Assembly: GCF_029958925.1 (NCBI RefSeq)
Contig: NZ_CP124616.1
Span: 2,790,001 to 2,854,000, forward strand
DNA from: Tropicibacter oceani
GTDB taxonomy: Bacteria; Pseudomonadota; Alphaproteobacteria; Rhodobacterales; Rhodobacteraceae
DNA length: 64,000 nt
Reading direction: 5' to 3'
Shown: positions 45,037 to 52,798 of the stretch, piece by piece
How positions within the stretch are numbered: the first letter of the stretch is position 1
Layout of the letters: every line of letters starts with the position of its first letter
Notes under the pieces: model-generated
What the model was told of the DNA's origin: nothing
The model's input: the letters and a program-made list of their open reading frames with translations, nothing else
Database searches by the model: none
Program-made: the position numbers and the translations under genes

Positions 45037-45576
45037 TCAGGTCAGACGGTTGATATAGGTCCAGGTTGGCACGGTGGCGCCGCGCGCGACAGAATACGCC
45101 TCGGCGTCGCCGATATATTCGAAACCGCAGTTGGTCAGCACCCGCGCCGAGGCCGGGTTGTCCTGAAAGACGCTGGCGAACAGCGTCTCGTTGCCCAGCG
45201 GGTTCGCCTCGACGATGGCGCTGGCCGCAAGCGAGGCAAGGCCGGTGTTCCAGAACGGCGGGCCGACCCAATAGCTCAGCTCGGCCTGGGCCTTGTCCAT
45301 CACCTTCAGGGACATGACGCCCATCAGTTCCGGGCCCTCGGCCTTGGTGCCGTCGATGGCCCAGATCATTTCGTCGCGGTCCGGTGCGGTGGCCCGTTTG
45401 ACAAAGGCCTCGATCGCGCCGGGTGGCAGCGGATGCGGGATCGACGCGGTCATCTGCGCAACCCGCTTGTCGCCGGCGTAATGGCCCAGCAGCCCCATGT
45501 CCGACAGGTGCAGGGGGCGCAAATCGAAACGGTCGGTTTCGACAAGCGGTTGTTTTTGCAATGTATCAAGGCTCAT
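45037..45576 (-). CDS. RimJ/RimL-type GNAT acetyltransferase
   Basis: 179 residues. TDRFDLRPLHLSDMGLL near residue 14 is the usual RimJ-like opening, AELSYWVGPPFWNTGLASLA near 93 (in part) the acetyl-CoA core, and NPASARVLTNCGFEYIGD near 138 the C-terminal motif. Substrate is probably a protein N-terminus or small amine. It sits between rpmA and obgE, a common position for this protein in alphaproteobacteria, which hints at a ribosomal substrate; that is inference. Confidence 0.87.
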   Translation of the reverse strand: MSLDTLQKQPLVETDRFDLRPLHLSDMGLLGHYAGDKRVAQMTASIPHPLPPGAIEAFVKRATAPDRDEMIWAIDGTKAEGPELMGVMSLKVMDKAQAELSYWVGPPFWNTGLASLAASAIVEANPLGNETLFASVFQDNPASARVLTNCGFEYIGDAEAYSVARGATVPTWTYINRLT

Positions 45577-45683
45577 CTGCACGCTCCTCCTGTGCATTGA
45601 CCGATGCGATGTATGCTGTCTCACCAGTCCGTAAAAGCCGTGTGACAGGAAACTGTCCTTCCTGCTCGGGCATTCGGGCCCCG

Positions 45684-45723
45684 GAAAAACGAAGGGGACC
45701 GGCTGACATGCCGATCCCCCTTT
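45684..45723 (-). terminator. Rho-independent terminator after rpmA
   Basis: Reading leftward: AAGGGGGATCGGC, loop ATGTCA, GCCGGTCCCCTT, then CGTTTTT. A strong stem with a T-run, 24 bp past the rpmA stop, separating rplU-rpmA from the GNAT-obgE unit. Confidence 0.85.
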
Positions 45724-45747
45724 TGTCTACAAGACCTTAAGGTCGGC

Positions 45748-46017
45748 TTACTCAGCGGCCTCCGCCGCCGGGAGAACCGAAATAAAGGTGCGGCCCTTGA
45801 GGCCCTTGTGGAAGGTCACCGCGCCATCGACGGTTGCAAAGATGGTGTGATCCTTGCCCATACCCACGCCTTCGCCCGGCCAGAACTTGGTGCCGCGCTG
45901 ACGCACGATGATGTTGCCCGGGATTGCGGCCTGGCCGCCGTACAGCTTGACGCCAAGACGGCGTCCGGCTGAGTCGCGACCGTTGCGGGAGGAACCGCCT
46001 GCTTTTTTATGTGCCAT
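45748..46017 (-). CDS. rpmA: 50S ribosomal protein L27
   Basis: 89 residues: [24 protein letters not shown] at the start (in part) is the conserved L27 N-terminus that reaches the peptidyl-transferase centre. [15 protein letters not shown] near residue 34 and [13 protein letters not shown] near 55 follow. It begins 6 bp after rplU and ends at a terminator. Confidence 0.98.
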   Translation of the reverse strand: MAHKKAGGSSRNGRDSAGRRLGVKLYGGQAAIPGNIIVRQRGTKFWPGEGVGMGKDHTIFATVDGAVTFHKGLKGRTFISVLPAAEAAE

Positions 46018-46023
46018 GGGGTG

Positions 46024-46725
46024 TTACTCCTGTTCTGCGGCAAGCTTTGCAGCCTGCTCAATCCAGTTGTCGCGTTCGATGCGGCCCTTGAACGACAGCT
46101 TGTCATCCATATAGGCGATCTCTTCTGCGTTCCAAGCGGCGACCTGATCAAAGTGGAAGACGCCGTTTTCGTGCAGCAGGCCTTCCAGCTTGGGACCAAC
46201 GCCCGAGATCTTCTTGAGATCGTCGGCCTTGCCACCACGGGCTTCGGTCAGCAGGTTGGCAGGCTTGGTGCCTTCGGCGGCGGGCGCCTCGGCAGCGGCC
46301 TTTTTCGGCGCGGCGGCCTTCTTGGCGGGCTTGGAAGCAGCGGCAGCGGCAACAGCCACACCGGCAACCGAGCCTGCGCCAACAGCGGCCTTGACGCCCG
46401 ACTTGTCTGCGCCCGATTCCAGGATCTCGGTGATCTTGATCAGGGTCAGCTTCTGGCGGTGGCCCTTGGTGCGCTGCGAGCCATGCTTACGGCGACGCTT
46501 GACGAAGTGGATCAGCTTTTCGCCCTTGATCTGGTCGACGACTTCGGCCTGAACGCCTGCGCCAGCAACCAGCGGCGCGCCGACAACAACCTTGTCGCCA
46601 CCCAGCATGAGAATTTCGTTGAATTGCACGGTTTCACCCGCGTCTGCGGCCAGCTTTTCCACCCGGAGCGTATCGCCCGACTGAACCTTGTACTGTTTGC
46701 CGCCGGTCTTAAGTACCGCGAACAT
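46024..46725 (-). CDS. rplU: 50S ribosomal protein L21 with a helix-hairpin-helix extension
   Basis: 233 residues, about 130 more than standard L21. Residues 1-~103 are the L21 core: MFAVLKTGGKQYKVQSGD and KLIHFVKRRRKHGSQRTKGHRQ (in part). An Ala/Lys/Pro-rich linker (~125-160: AAAASKPAKKAAAPKKAA) leads to a C-terminal domain with DDLKKISGVGPKLEGLLHENGV near residue 172 (in part), a helix-hairpin-helix of the type also found in NuoE-like proteins. No stop separates the parts. rpmA follows after 6 bp. Confidence 0.95.
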   Translation of the reverse strand: MFAVLKTGGKQYKVQSGDTLRVEKLAADAGETVQFNEILMLGGDKVVVGAPLVAGAGVQAEVVDQIKGEKLIHFVKRRRKHGSQRTKGHRQKLTLIKITEILESGADKSGVKAAVGAGSVAGVAVAAAAASKPAKKAAAPKKAAAEAPAAEGTKPANLLTEARGGKADDLKKISGVGPKLEGLLHENGVFHFDQVAAWNAEEIAYMDDKLSFKGRIERDNWIEQAAKLAAEQE

Positions 46726-46968
46726 GCGCGTTGTCCTTGTTCTGTCGCGTCCTGTGGCCGCCGGGATCGCCCGGTGTTCATGACCCTGCCAAGTCAGGAT
46801 CGCCGCAAACTGCGTGCCCCTCTCGGGACATTCATTGCCATAAAAACGAAAGGCGGAGCCGAGGCCCCGTCCTTTGGTGGCGCCTTATCCCCATTCCGCG
46901 GGGCGGAGTCAAGCGCCCTTTGCCCCGCCTTTGCCGCCCGGTGCAAGCGGCGAGACGGGCGGAGGGGA

Positions 46969-48510
46969 TCAGCCGAACATGAAATCCTCTTCGCCGAATT
47001 CCGACGCATCGACGCCGTCCAGCCGGGCCAGTTCCTCGTCGTCAAAGCTGATGCTGACGACGCCCTCTTCGTCGGCGGTGATCATCAGGTCTTCGTAGGT
47101 GATGCCCGATCCACGCAGGTCGATCATGTCGGCGCCCTGTTCGAACCCGACGATCTGGTCCCAGGATCCGTCCTGCGCCAGCACATAGGTGTCGTTGCCT
47201 GCCCCGCCTTCGAGCACGTCAAAGCCCTTGCCGCCGTTCAGCACGTCATCGCCGTCGTTGCCATAAAGCGTGTCGTCGCCCAGATCGCCGTTCAGCGCGT
47301 CGTGGCCCAGCCCGCCATGGACCGTATCGTCGCCCCAGCCGGCCCAGACGGTGTCATTGCCGGCCTCGCCCTGCAGCAGGTCGTTGCCAAGGCCACCCTC
47401 GGCGTAATCATCGCCCTCGCCGCCATAGATCGAATCCTCGCCCTTGTCGCCCAGCAGGGTGTCGTTGCCGTCATCGCCGAACATCAGGTCATCCTGGCGG
47501 CCGCCGTCAGCGAAATCATTGCCCGTCCCGGCATAGATCACGTCGTTGCCGTTGTGGCCGGTGATCGAATCGTCGTTGGCGCCGCCGTCCAGCGTGTCAT
47601 AGCCCCAGTGGCCGTCGATGGTGTCGGCCCCGTTCCAGCCATAGACAAGGTCGGCCTCGGGTCCGGCCAGGAAAAAGTCGTCGCCGCCGCCGCCAGACAG
47701 CGTATCCATGCCCCAGCCACCGCTGAGCCAGTCATTGCCCGACCCGGTGGTGACAAGATCGTCGCCGTTGCCGCCATAGACGGTGTCGTTGCCGTTCTGG
47801 CCGTGCAGCGTGTCGTTGTCGTCGCCGCCGCGCAGGTCGTCGTCGTCCGCGCCGCCGTCCATGTAGTCAGCGCCGCCGCCACCCGACAGCGTGTCCTTGC
47901 CGTCCTCGCCCAGCAGGACATCGGCGCCGTCATGGCCCCAAAGCGTGTCATCGCCCAGACCGCCCACAAGGGTGTCATCGCCGATGTGACCGGCAAGGGA
48001 ATCGTTGCCATCACCACCGCCAAGGTAATCGTTGCCCCATTGCCCGAACAGCGTGTCGGCGCCATCACCGCCAAACAGCGTGTCGTCGCCGATTTCGCCG
48101 CGCAGGGAGTCGTCGCCGCTGCCGCCGTCGATGTAGTCGCTGCCGCTGTCGCCCCAGACGGAATCGTTGCCCTCTTCGCCGTACAGGTGGTCGTTGCCGC
48201 TGCCGCCATCGACGCTGTCATTGTCATGACCGCCATAGATCGTGTCATTGCCCGATCCGCCAAAGAAGAAGTCATCGCCCGAACCATTGCCGGAGCCGGA
48301 TTCATCGTCGATGAAATCATCGCCCGATCCGCCATAGATCGTGTCACTGCCGCCAAGCCCTTCGGCCACGTCGTCGCCAGCCCCCAGCCGGGCCAGGTCA
48401 TCACCGTCGTGAAGGACCACATACTGCCCCTGAGTGTCGTCGAATTCGAGCACATCGCTCGCGTTCGTTCCATCGTAGCGCGTCTTTCCCGCGATCAAGC
48501 TTGCCAGCAT
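46969..48510 (-). CDS. RTX-type calcium-binding repeat protein (RTX1)
   Basis: 513 residues starting MLASLIAGKTRYDG after a strong TAGGAGG site. From about residue 40 to 430 it is a continuous array of nonapeptide repeats of type GGxGxDxLx (GGSGNDTIYGG, GGDGADTLFGQ), which fold as calcium-loaded β-rolls outside the cell. The last 82 residues form a distinct domain (TYVLAQDGSWDQIVGFEQGAD) ending DFMFG, matching type I secretion substrates. No N-terminal signal peptide. No type I transporter is in the window. Its C-terminal 82 residues match RTX2 at 66 positions. Confidence 0.92.
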   Translation of the reverse strand: MLASLIAGKTRYDGTNASDVLEFDDTQGQYVVLHDGDDLARLGAGDDVAEGLGGSDTIYGGSGDDFIDDESGSGNGSGDDFFFGGSGNDTIYGGHDNDSVDGGSGNDHLYGEEGNDSVWGDSGSDYIDGGSGDDSLRGEIGDDTLFGGDGADTLFGQWGNDYLGGGDGNDSLAGHIGDDTLVGGLGDDTLWGHDGADVLLGEDGKDTLSGGGGADYMDGGADDDDLRGGDDNDTLHGQNGNDTVYGGNGDDLVTTGSGNDWLSGGWGMDTLSGGGGDDFFLAGPEADLVYGWNGADTIDGHWGYDTLDGGANDDSITGHNGNDVIYAGTGNDFADGGRQDDLMFGDDGNDTLLGDKGEDSIYGGEGDDYAEGGLGNDLLQGEAGNDTVWAGWGDDTVHGGLGHDALNGDLGDDTLYGNDGDDVLNGGKGFDVLEGGAGNDTYVLAQDGSWDQIVGFEQGADMIDLRGSGITYEDLMITADEEGVVSISFDDEELARLDGVDASEFGEEDFMFG

Positions 48511-48702
48511 TCTTGCCTCCTACTCGCACCTGTCTGCCTTTGCAGTTCCAAGCGACGCTAGGTCAATAATCCGACCGGAATGTGGCCATTTCTTTCAATT
48601 TGTTGGGAAATCCGGCGTTTGCAGGTGTCCTTGCCCCCTGCCCTTTGCTGCGGGCGCCCTTTGTGTGGCCGCTTTCGGGACAGTCTGAGCATGGTGGCCG
48701 CA

Positions 48703-48736
48703 CAAAGAAAACCGGCGCGCCCAGAGGACGCGCCGG
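48703..48736 (-). terminator. Rho-independent terminator after RTX2
   Basis: Reading leftward: CCGGCGCG, loop of 9, CGCGCCGG, then TTTTCTTTG. It lies 28 bp past the RTX2 stop and separates it from RTX1. Confidence 0.85.
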
Positions 48737-48763
48737 CATCAATGTCATGCAAAAAGGACCGGA

Positions 48764-49858
48764 TCAGCCGAAGATGAAATCGCTTTCCTCGAAGTCGGCA
48801 GCATCGGTGCCGTCAAGCCGGGCCAGTTCCTCGTCATCAAAGCTGATGCGGGTCACACCTTCGTCGTCGGTGCTGATCATCAGGTCTTCGTAGGTGATGC
48901 CGGTGTCGCGCAGGTCGATCACGTCGGCGCCCTGTTCAAAGCCGACGATCTGGTCCGAGCTGCCGTCCTTGGCCAGAACATAGGTGTCGTTGCCGGCGCC
49001 GCCTTCCAGCACGTCCGCGCCTTCGCCGCCGTTCAGGATGTCGTCCCCGTCGTCGCCATACAGCGTGTCGTCGCCGGTGCCGCCGCCGATGTCATCATTG
49101 CCAAGACCGCCGTGCAGGATGTCGTCGTCTTCCTGCCCGTCCATGGTGTCGTCGCCGTCGCCGCCTTCCATCTGGTCGTTGCCGGTGCCGCCGGTCATGG
49201 AATCGTTGCCGGTGCCACCATCCATGGTGTCGTTGCCGTCCCAGCCCATCAGGGTGTCGTCGTCTTCGTTGCCTTCCAGCAGGTCATCGCCGGTGCCGCC
49301 CTGGATCAGGTCGTTGCCGGTGCCACCATAAAGCGCATCGCCATTGTCGCCGCCGTTCAGGGTGTCGTCGCCCTGCTCGCCGTACAGGGTATCGCTGCCG
49401 CTGTCGCCATAGGCTTCGTCCGCGTCATCGCCGCCGACCAGTTCATCATCGCCCGCGCCGCCATAAAGCGTATCGGCGCCCTCGCCCGCCTTGAGCGTGT
49501 CATTGCCGTCGCCGCCGTCCAGGATTTCACCCGCCGAGGTGCCGGTGATGTAATCATCCAGCGATGCCACGGTGTCCTCGCCCCCGGCGACGGTGTCCTC
49601 GCCGCTGGAAACGGTGTCTTCGCCATCGGTGCCGGTGTTGCCCCAGGAATAGCAGCTTTTGGAACCCCAGCTGTATTTGCTGCTCCAGCTGTACTTGCCC
49701 CAGCTGTCCCAGGATTTGCTGCCCCAGCTGCCATAGGAATAGCTGCCCCAGCTCGAATAGTTGCTGCCCCAACTGGAGGAGGAATGGTTGCCCCAGCTCG
49801 AGTAAGAATATTTGCTGCTGTAGCTACAGCCGCCCCAAGAAGAATAAGAATAACCCAC
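48764..49858 (-). CDS. RTX protein with Ser/Tyr/Trp/Gly low-complexity head (RTX2)
   Basis: 364 residues from GTG at 49858, chosen because GAGGGA lies 7 nt upstream; a longer ATG form from 49909 would add 17 basic residues. Residues 2-73 contain only Ser (29), Tyr (11), Gly (11), Trp (10), Lys (5), Cys (2), Asn (2), His and Asp, arranged as degenerate SYSSWG units. Three GEDTV units follow (79-99), then RTX nonapeptides (~105-282) and an 82-residue C-terminal domain shared with RTX1, ending DFIFG. Probably secreted by a type I system encoded elsewhere. I know no named family for the head. Confidence 0.88.
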   Translation of the reverse strand: MGYSYSSWGGCSYSSKYSYSSWGNHSSSSWGSNYSSWGSYSYGSWGSKSWDSWGKYSWSSKYSWGSKSCYSWGNTGTDGEDTVSSGEDTVAGGEDTVASLDDYITGTSAGEILDGGDGNDTLKAGEGADTLYGGAGDDELVGGDDADEAYGDSGSDTLYGEQGDDTLNGGDNGDALYGGTGNDLIQGGTGDDLLEGNEDDDTLMGWDGNDTMDGGTGNDSMTGGTGNDQMEGGDGDDTMDGQEDDDILHGGLGNDDIGGGTGDDTLYGDDGDDILNGGEGADVLEGGAGNDTYVLAKDGSSDQIVGFEQGADVIDLRDTGITYEDLMISTDDEGVTRISFDDEELARLDGTDAADFEESDFIFG

Positions 49859-50182
49859 GGTACAGTCCCTCAGATTTTTATCACGGTTTGACCCGCGGTC
49901 CCGGCCCACCCACCAAGATCACGACATGCCCTAGAACCGCCGCAATTCGTCAAAAATCGCAAGGATTTAGACGATTTAGGGGCAAATTCGCCGATTTCAG
50001 GGGCTGGGGTGCGGATCATTGTTATCGCGTCTGGAAACCGTACCCGGACTGGCGGGCGATTGTTTCCGCGCCGCCTGAATCGCCCTGACGCCCTGTCCGA
50101 ATCAAAACGGGCGCCGCCATTTGGCGTGCGCCCGCTTTTGCCTGACCCCGAATGCCCGGGCGGGAAAACCCCACCTGCGCTG
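49859..50182. other. 324-bp gap between DUF2059 gene and RTX2
   Basis: Contains the upstream region of RTX2 and a bidirectional terminator (50104-50139). Also two near repeats of CGATTT-AGGGG (about 49970-50005). No convincing promoter hexamers or genes recognised. Confidence 0.5.
50104..50139. terminator. Rho-independent terminator after the DUF2059 gene
   Basis: Minus strand: AAAAGCGGGCGC, an inner stem CGCCA/TGGCG, GCGCCCGTTTTG. A nested stem of 11 pairs with one bulge and T-runs on both strands. Confidence 0.8.
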
Positions 50183-50992
50183 TTACAGGTCTTCGCCCTG
50201 CATCTGCTGGGCAACCGCCAGCCCCAGAGCATAGGAAATCTCGTCGTACATCTTGTTGAACCCGTCGAACAGGGCCTGGTTCAACGCCCTCCCCTCGGGC
50301 GAGACGGACATTGCGATATAATCGTCCAGCGTCCCATCCTCGAGCGGGCCATAGGCCAGCAGCAGGAAGGCGAACAGCCATTCGCGCGTGTCCTGCCGCG
50401 TGTCGCTTTCCTGGGACCACACGTCCGACAGGATGTCCTGTTCGGTCATGGCAAAGGCGCCGCCGTCCACCAGCCCGCGGTAAAACTGGAACGAGGCATT
50501 CATCGCCCCCGCCACGTTGGCCTCGATCAGGTCATTTGATTCGACAAAGGTTTCGACCTGCGCCAGCCGGCGGTCGTCGCTGCCGTCGAGATCTTGGAAA
50601 CTGGCCCGGGCGGCCTCTTCGACGTCATCGTCGATCATCGCCTTGCGGGCATCCAGCTCCAGCCGCACGATGCGTTCGCCTTGCCCGCTTTCAAAGAACT
50701 CCAGCAGCGGCGCGGCCTCGGCGTCGCCAAAGCTGGCGCGAAAGGTGTCGCGCACGATCTGGCCCATCTTCTCGGTGTCGTAGATCTGCGACAGCATGGC
50801 GTTCCACTGCGCGTTGCCCGGGCCGCCGAACATGTCAAAGGCCAGTTCCTCGCCGTACAGCAGGCCTTCGTCGCGCATGATGTCGACCATGTCGTCGATG
50901 CGCACCGCCTGCATCACGTCATCGACCGGCGCCGCGGCCAGGGGGGCGGCAAGGGTCATGGAAATCAGGCAGGCAAACAGTCGAGAGCGCAT
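50183..50992 (-). CDS. DUF2059 family secreted protein
   Basis: 269 residues from ATG at 50992 with AAAGGA upstream. MRSRLFACLISMTLAAPLAAA is a Sec signal peptide, cleaved near residue 21. The remainder is helical and acidic: AVRIDDMVDIMRDEGLLYG near residue 28 and YDTEKMGQIVRDTFRASF near 70 fit DUF2059, periplasmic proteins of unknown role. No membrane segment after the signal. Monocistronic, with a strong terminator. Confidence 0.82.
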   Translation of the reverse strand: MRSRLFACLISMTLAAPLAAAPVDDVMQAVRIDDMVDIMRDEGLLYGEELAFDMFGGPGNAQWNAMLSQIYDTEKMGQIVRDTFRASFGDAEAAPLLEFFESGQGERIVRLELDARKAMIDDDVEEAARASFQDLDGSDDRRLAQVETFVESNDLIEANVAGAMNASFQFYRGLVDGGAFAMTEQDILSDVWSQESDTRQDTREWLFAFLLLAYGPLEDGTLDDYIAMSVSPEGRALNQALFDGFNKMYDEISYALGLAVAQQMQGEDL

Positions 50993-51146
50993 CGGGAATC
51001 CTTTCAGGGCATCGCTAAATCTAGGGCTCGGACCGGGGGAATCCAAGGGCGGTTCGCGCCGTCAGGAAAGAACCTGCCGATTGCAGTGGATTTCCCTGTT
51101 GCATGCCGCGCCACGAGACGCTAAACGCCCCCCACCAGACCCCCGC

Positions 51147-51236
51147 GGAGAGGTGCCGGAGTGGTCGAACGGGGCGGTCTCGAAAACCGTTGTGGGCGCA
51201 AGTCCACCCAGGGTTCGAATCCCTGTCTCTCCGCCA
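51147..51236 (+). tRNA. tRNA-Ser(CGA)
   Basis: A 90-nt class II tRNA. Acceptor GGAGAGG pairs with TCTCTCC; the anticodon loop CTCGAAA gives CGA (decodes UCG). A long variable arm (TGTGGGCGCAAGTCCACCC) and GGTTCGAATCC T arm follow, then discriminator G and encoded CCA. Confidence 0.96.
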
Positions 51237-51605
51237 TTACCCCCCATATGCCGATGACCGCCCGTTGAGGCCGGATGCGTCGGCCTATGGCGACCAAATC
51301 CCTGATCACCCACAGATTGCATCGTCGCATCGTTGTTGTGGCCCGCGTCCGCGTGACGATCGGGCCTGTGCGCCGTGGTGTTTCACGAAGCCTGCCCCTG
51401 CAACGTCGGGCCGATTGCCTCTGCCGACCGGGCCGGCCAGGGGCGCCGCCGACCCGGCACGGCGGACTTGCGCCTTGGGCGCTGTCGTGCCGCCCGCCAA
51501 GGCCACTCTCCCATGACGCGAGCCGCCTTCAAAATTCCTTTACAGATCACCGCGGCCCGCCTTAACCTTCGTTAATAATTTATTAATTTATGGAAAGGGC
51601 TCACG
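51237..51605. other. 369-bp gap between tRNA-Ser and the first collar gene
   Basis: No gene recognised. The last 45 bases turn sharply A/T-rich and hold the TTAA-N7-TTAA element. I looked for an integrase or repeated tRNA 3' end as a sign of insertion at tRNA-Ser and saw neither nearby. Confidence 0.5.
51562..51586 (+). promoter_or_regulatory. CtrA-like site upstream of collar gene 1
   Basis: TTAA-TAATTTA-TTAA (51572-51586) fits the TTAA-N7-TTAA CtrA consensus exactly. A preceding TTAACC (51562) adds a third half-site at N6 spacing. It lies 20 bp before the ATG. Its AT richness could equally supply a -10 element (TAATTT). A near copy precedes collar gene 2. Confidence 0.5.
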
Positions 51606-52136
51606 ATGTCAGAACCATACCTCGGTCAGGTCTATTTGGTCGGCTACAATTTTGCGACACGCGGTTTTGCCCTTTGTCAGGGTCAGCTGTTGCCGATCGC
51701 GCAGTACTCCGCGCTCTTCTCGCTTTTGGGGACGTTTTATGGCGGCGACGGCAGGACGAACTTTGGATTGCCGGACATGCGCGGACGGACCGCCATCGGC
51801 TTTGGCGATGGGCCTGGCCTGACGTCAAGGAACATCGGCCAAAAGGGCGGCACCGAAACCGTCACCCTGACCACCGCGCAGATCCCTGCGCATTCCCATA
51901 CAGCCAGCCTGCGCGCCGAGGGGCGCAACGGCAATGCCGATGATCCCGGCGGCAACATGATTGCCAAGAACGCCGGCGGTTTCCGCCCACAGGTCCCGGC
52001 CGAGGACGTCACGCTGAACCCCGCTTCGGTCAGTGTCGAGAACGCCGGCGGCGGACAGGGCCATGCAAACATGCAGCCCTACATCGTGATGAACTACCAG
52101 ATCGCCCTGGCGGGGGTCTACCCGTCGCGCAGCTGA
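51606..52136 (+). CDS. Phage-tail-collar ('microcystin-dependent') protein, paralogue 1
   Basis: 176 residues. YLGQVYLVGYNFATRGFALCQGQLLPI near residue 5 (in part) and the Tail Collar core LFSLLGTFYGGDGRTNFGLPDMRGRT near 38 are the MdpB/MrpB-type signature. QIPAHSHTASL near 97 and QPYIVMNYQIALAGVYPSR at the end follow. These resemble short tail-fibre tips but occur in non-phage loci of many bacteria; role unknown. No signal peptide. Collar 2 (52799) is a same-length paralogue; a DUF6916-like gene lies between. Confidence 0.85.
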   Translation: MSEPYLGQVYLVGYNFATRGFALCQGQLLPIAQYSALFSLLGTFYGGDGRTNFGLPDMRGRTAIGFGDGPGLTSRNIGQKGGTETVTLTTAQIPAHSHTASLRAEGRNGNADDPGGNMIAKNAGGFRPQVPAEDVTLNPASVSVENAGGGQGHANMQPYIVMNYQIALAGVYPSRS

Positions 52137-52164
52137 CCGACTGCCGAAAGCAAGGGAGCTTACG

Positions 52165-52641
52165 ATGAGCCTTTTCCAACAAGTCACGCGCCGCAGCGCC
52201 CTGGCTTGCCAGGCGGCCTTTCTTGGTCTGGCGGCGGCGCCGCAGGCCGCCAGCGCGCTTGGCCGGGCCAGCCAGTCCTGCGCCGCGCCAGCGCAGGACG
52301 CGGTCACGCATTGCCTGCCCGCGCGATGGACCAGCGCCACCGCAACCGAGCTGGCCGATTTCATCGGCGACCGGTTCCGCGTCACCTCGGAACGCCATGG
52401 CACGGTTGTTCTGAAACTGGTGGCGTTGGAGCCCCATGCCTCGGGCCCTGCCCGGCCAGGGCAGCTGCCGCGCCGCGAAGGTGTGACCGCCCTGTTCGAA
52501 AGCCCCGACATGGGCCCGCTGGTGGCGGAGCAGTCGGGCACCTACCGCGTATCGCACCCCCGCATCGGCAGCGCCGATCTGTACCTGAGCGCCGCGCCGC
52601 GCCGCGATGGCCGGGCCTATGTCGAACTGGTGCTGAACTGA
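52165..52641 (+). CDS. DUF6916-like protein with Tat-like signal
   Basis: 158 residues. The N-terminus MSLFQQVTRRSALACQAAFLG has twin Arg and a hydrophobic stretch, so Tat export is possible. From residue 55 the pattern ELADFIGDRFRVT, TALFESPDMGPLVAEQSGTYRV and SHPRIGSADLYLSAAP...AYVELVLN parallels the protein at 53912. I recall this as DUF6916, usually next to tail-collar genes. The 28-bp gap after collar 1 suggests co-transcription. Confidence 0.72.
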   Translation: MSLFQQVTRRSALACQAAFLGLAAAPQAASALGRASQSCAAPAQDAVTHCLPARWTSATATELADFIGDRFRVTSERHGTVVLKLVALEPHASGPARPGQLPRREGVTALFESPDMGPLVAEQSGTYRVSHPRIGSADLYLSAAPRRDGRAYVELVLN

Positions 52642-52649
52642 CCCAACCG

Positions 52650-52672
52650 CCGCGACCGCCCGCCGGTCGCGG
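52650..52672 (+). terminator. Hairpin after the first DUF6916-like gene
   Basis: CCGCGACCG-CCCGC-CGGTCGCGG, a perfect 9-bp stem 8 bp past the stop codon. No T-run follows. Probably closes the first collar transcript. Confidence 0.55.
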
Positions 52673-52763
52673 TGACCCCGGCGCATTTACCCAATAAATT
52701 GCATCGATATCCACCTTCTCGCGCAATCAGTGCTTTACACAACGTCAACTCCGCTTTTATTCC

Positions 52764-52778
52764 TTGATAATTCATTAA
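52764..52778 (+). promoter_or_regulatory. CtrA-like site upstream of collar gene 2
   Basis: TTGA-TAATTCA-TTAA differs from the element before collar 1 (TTAA-TAATTTA-TTAA) at two bases. Its right half lies 24 bp from the ATG, versus 23 bp for collar 1. One mismatch to the CtrA consensus. Confidence 0.4.
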
Positions 52779-52798
52779 TATAAAAGGGAGTTGTTGAT

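Noticed and set aside
46009-48561. 850-codon plus-strand frame of Ala/Val/Ile repeats
   Set aside because: It is the antisense of rplU and the RTX1 repeat array; its apparent periodicity only mirrors the nonapeptide repeats.
46969-49858. CRISPR-like or satellite DNA in the RTX region
   Set aside because: The periodicity is the codon image of 9-residue protein repeats; there are no conserved direct repeats with unique spacers.
51147-51605. Genomic-island attachment site at tRNA-Ser
   Set aside because: No direct repeat of the tRNA 3' end and no integrase seen within the window.
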